Positions 5,851 through 7,050 of a stretch of DNA of 7,050 nucleotides are shown in pieces. Each line of letters starts with the position of its first letter. Position 1 is the stretch's first letter. The stretch spans positions 1 to 7,050 of the forward strand of contig JAUZQT010000123.1 of assembly GCA_030950825.1 (NCBI GenBank), read 5' to 3'. The DNA comes from Mariprofundaceae bacterium. Lineage in GTDB: Bacteria > Pseudomonadota > Zetaproteobacteria > Mariprofundales > Mariprofundaceae. Below the pieces are notes generated by a model. That model had not been told where the DNA came from. It saw nothing but the letters and a program-made list of their open reading frames with translations, and made no database searches. Both the position numbers and the translations under genes were made by a program.

Positions 5851-6447
5851 TTAAAATGCATCGTGCATCATTTCCTCATATTCAGAAAGAGAACGTACAA
5901 ATGCTGGGCGTTCAAATAAACGGCTCATATAAGATTCAAGATGAATCCATTTGGAGGTGTCAATACCATTGGACTTTAAACGCCACAAAATGGGTGCCAT
6001 GGTAATATCTGCCAATGAATACTGCTCACCAACAAAATAAACCTGACGCTCCAGATAAATGTTCAAAGATTCTAAATAGGCTTTGAATTTGCGCATTGGA
6101 TCCGTTTTTTTCTTCACTCGGATCAAGTTGAAATATAAGGGATACAACTCTTCTTCGATGCGTAAAACAGCCAAGCGCATTTGTGCTCGCTCAGCAGGTG
6201 AGCCTGGTTTTAGTGGTGGGTGCGGATAGCGTTCATCAAGATATTCATTCACCACCTGCGATTCAAAGAATACAATATCACGATCAATCACCGTTGGAAG
6301 TTTGCCATACGGATTAATTTCCATAAAATTTTCAGGAAGGCTTTCTGGCTCTAACTCAACACAATCCACGGGTAATTCTTTTTCTTGCAACACAATACGT
6401 GTACGGTGCGAATTAGGGCACTGTGGGTCGGAATAAAGTTTAACCAT
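5851..6447 (-). CDS. sspA: Stringent starvation protein A (SspA), GST-fold RNA polymerase-associated regulator
   Basis: A 198-residue protein close to the 212 of E. coli SspA. In E. coli it binds RNA polymerase/sigma70, helps acid and starvation tolerance and lowers H-NS; it has no glutathione transferase activity. The N-terminal thioredoxin-like domain (1-78) has LYSDPQCPNSHRTRIVL, NPYGKLPTVID (45-55) and Glu62-Ser63. The surface loop PHPP (75-78) matches the Pro-His-Pro pocket that E. coli SspA needs for activity. A helical GST-C domain fills about 85-198 with SLADITMAPILWRL. GGAGG at 6454-6458 is six bases before the ATG at 6445-6447. A TTG one codon upstream is only three bases from it and less likely. 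The context is unusual: sspA commonly follows rplM-rpsI or petABC and precedes sspB, whereas here it lies between prfB and the acyl ligase operon, and no sspB follows. Confidence 0.93.
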   Translation of the reverse strand: MVKLYSDPQCPNSHRTRIVLQEKELPVDCVELEPESLPENFMEINPYGKLPTVIDRDIVFFESQVVNEYLDERYPHPPLKPGSPAERAQMRLAVLRIEEELYPLYFNLIRVKKKTDPMRKFKAYLESLNIYLERQVYFVGEQYSLADITMAPILWRLKSNGIDTSKWIHLESYMSRLFERPAFVRSLSEYEEMMHDAF

Positions 6448-6453
6448 CAAAAA

Positions 6454-6458
6454 CCTCC
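6454..6458 (-). promoter_or_regulatory. Ribosome binding site of sspA, deciding ATG over TTG
   Basis: A perfect GGAGG stands six bases from the ATG at 6445-6447 and only three from the TTG immediately upstream of it. The ATG is therefore the better start, one residue shorter than the maximal frame. Confidence 0.75.
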
Positions 6459-6480
6459 AAAAATCAACGCGGCTGCCGCG
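6459..6480 (-). terminator. GC hairpin with T-rich tail after prfB, in the sspA leader
   Basis: On the minus strand CGCGG (6476-6480) pairs with CCGCG (6468-6472) around a 3-base loop and is followed by TTGATTTTT (6459-6467). This is the form of an intrinsic terminator for prfB, though the stem is short and the T-tract is interrupted. It ends just before the sspA Shine-Dalgarno sequence and lies downstream of the predicted sspA promoter, so it would also sit in the sspA 5' leader. Its CGCG (6477-6480) can instead pair with CGCG at 6487-6490. Confidence 0.5.
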
Positions 6481-6484
6481 AAAG

Positions 6485-6519
6485 GTCGCGCATTATAGCG
6501 TTAAGTGCGAGAACATAAA
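6485..6519 (-). promoter_or_regulatory. Predicted sigma70 promoter of sspA with rRNA-P1-like discriminator
   Basis: A perfect TATAAT occupies 6492-6497. A poor -35 (TTTATG, 6514-6519) precedes it by 16 bases. The bases after the -10 read GCGCGACC, which differs by one base from the GCGCCACC discriminator of E. coli rrnB P1. Transcription would start near 6485-6486, giving a leader of about 38 bases. The -35 begins seven bases after the prfB stop codon. A GC-rich discriminator is the hallmark of promoters directly controlled by ppGpp/DksA; whether this one is so controlled is inference. Confidence 0.6.
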
Positions 6520-6525
6520 GCGATA

Positions 6526-7050
6526 TTACGAAAGCTCAGTATCTCGTGTCACACCCATTAGTTTGGCGGCGATAAAGGCATCGATATCACCATCCAGAAA
6601 GGCTTGTGTGTTTCCAGTTTCCATGCCAGTACGCAAATCTTTAATGCGCGATTGATCCAATACATAAGAACGAATTTGATGCCCCCAGCCAATTTCCGTT
6701 TTAGTATCTTCCAAGCCTTGTTTCTCTGCCTGACGCTTTTCAACTTCCAACTCATACAAGCGTGCTTTAAGCATTTTCCAACAGGCATCACGGTTTTTAT
6801 GCTGCGAGCGATCATTCTGGCACTGCACGACGACACCAGTTGGCTCATGCGTCATGCGTACGGCTGAATCTGTTTTGTTGATGTGTTGCCCACCGGCACC
6901 CGATGCACGGTAGGTATCAACGCGCACATCTGCGGGGTTGATTTCAATATCAATTTCACGTTCAATATCAGGAAAAGCAAACACCGAAGCAAAAGAAGTA
7001 TGGCGACGATTGCCCGAATCAAATGGCGATTTACGCACCAAACGATGCAC
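6526..7050 (-). CDS. prfB: Peptide chain release factor 2 (RF2), C-terminal half, 5' end beyond the window
   Basis: The visible 174 residues are about half of a normal RF2 (about 365). RF2 releases the nascent chain at UGA and UAA stop codons. The codon-reading tripeptide SPF is at visible residues 8-10, as in RF2 and unlike the PxT of RF1. The catalytic GGQ, within SGAGGQHINKTDSAVR, is encoded at 6886-6894. An Ala precedes the SGAGGQ (YRASGAGGQ), the common form, rather than the Thr of E. coli K-12. The C-terminal blocks CQNDRSQHKN, GWGHQIRSYVLD and RIKDLRTG are intact. The GTG at 7048-7050 is an internal Val, not a start. The programmed +1 frameshift found early in many prfB genes is outside the window and cannot be judged. 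The stop is TAA, itself read by RF1 or RF2. Confidence 0.97.
   Translation of the reverse strand: MHRLVRKSPFDSGNRRHTSFASVFAFPDIEREIDIEINPADVRVDTYRASGAGGQHINKTDSAVRMTHEPTGVVVQCQNDRSQHKNRDACWKMLKARLYELEVEKRQAEKQGLEDTKTEIGWGHQIRSYVLDQSRIKDLRTGMETGNTQAFLDGDIDAFIAAKLMGVTRDTELS

Noticed and set aside
7048..7050. GTG as the start codon of the release factor
   Set aside because: It encodes the Val before HRLVRKSP, which is in the middle of all RF2 proteins; the gene continues off the window.
1..7050. tRNA, rRNA, CRISPR array or transposase gene
   Set aside because: No cloverleaf, rRNA segment, regularly spaced direct repeat or transposase-like frame was seen on either strand.

Overview
The window comes from a moderately AT-rich proteobacterial chromosome, most likely a gammaproteobacterium. 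The reasons are a recognisable stringent starvation protein A (SspA), a bacterial release factor 2, and a 'thermostable hemolysin' gene set of a kind I associate with gammaproteobacteria. A related class is not excluded, and I cannot name a genus. Every intact gene is on the minus strand, so the functional order runs from right to left.

Right end (about 5850-7050): the C-terminal half of prfB (release factor 2) enters from outside the window. A 78-base gap follows, with a perfect TATAAT, a GC-rich discriminator and a GC hairpin. Then comes sspA. Middle (about 1370-5700): five genes in a tight minus-strand series. They encode a thermostable-hemolysin family protein (probably a GNAT-like acyltransferase fold), an AMP-forming acyl ligase, a heme-oxygenase-like diiron oxidase, a short-chain dehydrogenase/reductase and an exported TPR protein. 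The first three junctions overlap (4, 14 and 4 bases); the last gap is 53 bases. This reads as a small biosynthetic operon: a carboxylic acid is activated, oxidised at a diiron centre, reduced or oxidised by the SDR, and possibly transferred by the GNAT-like protein. The product cannot be told from sequence.

Left end (1-1200): a YdjM/DUF457-type membrane protein on the minus strand converges on the only plus-strand coding remnant, an ankyrin-repeat fragment. Its 5' part is replaced by a long imperfect palindrome (bases 1-87 fold on themselves, with repeat-like sequence to about 122). The ankyrin reading frame runs back past its first Met to a stop inside that repeat, so it looks like a gene broken by, or abutting, a MITE-like element.

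The most interesting content is the five-gene operon, whose members are usually given misleading names (hemolysin, TenA regulator). Next are the rRNA-P1-like promoter and overlapping hairpins before sspA, and the palindrome/ankyrin junction.
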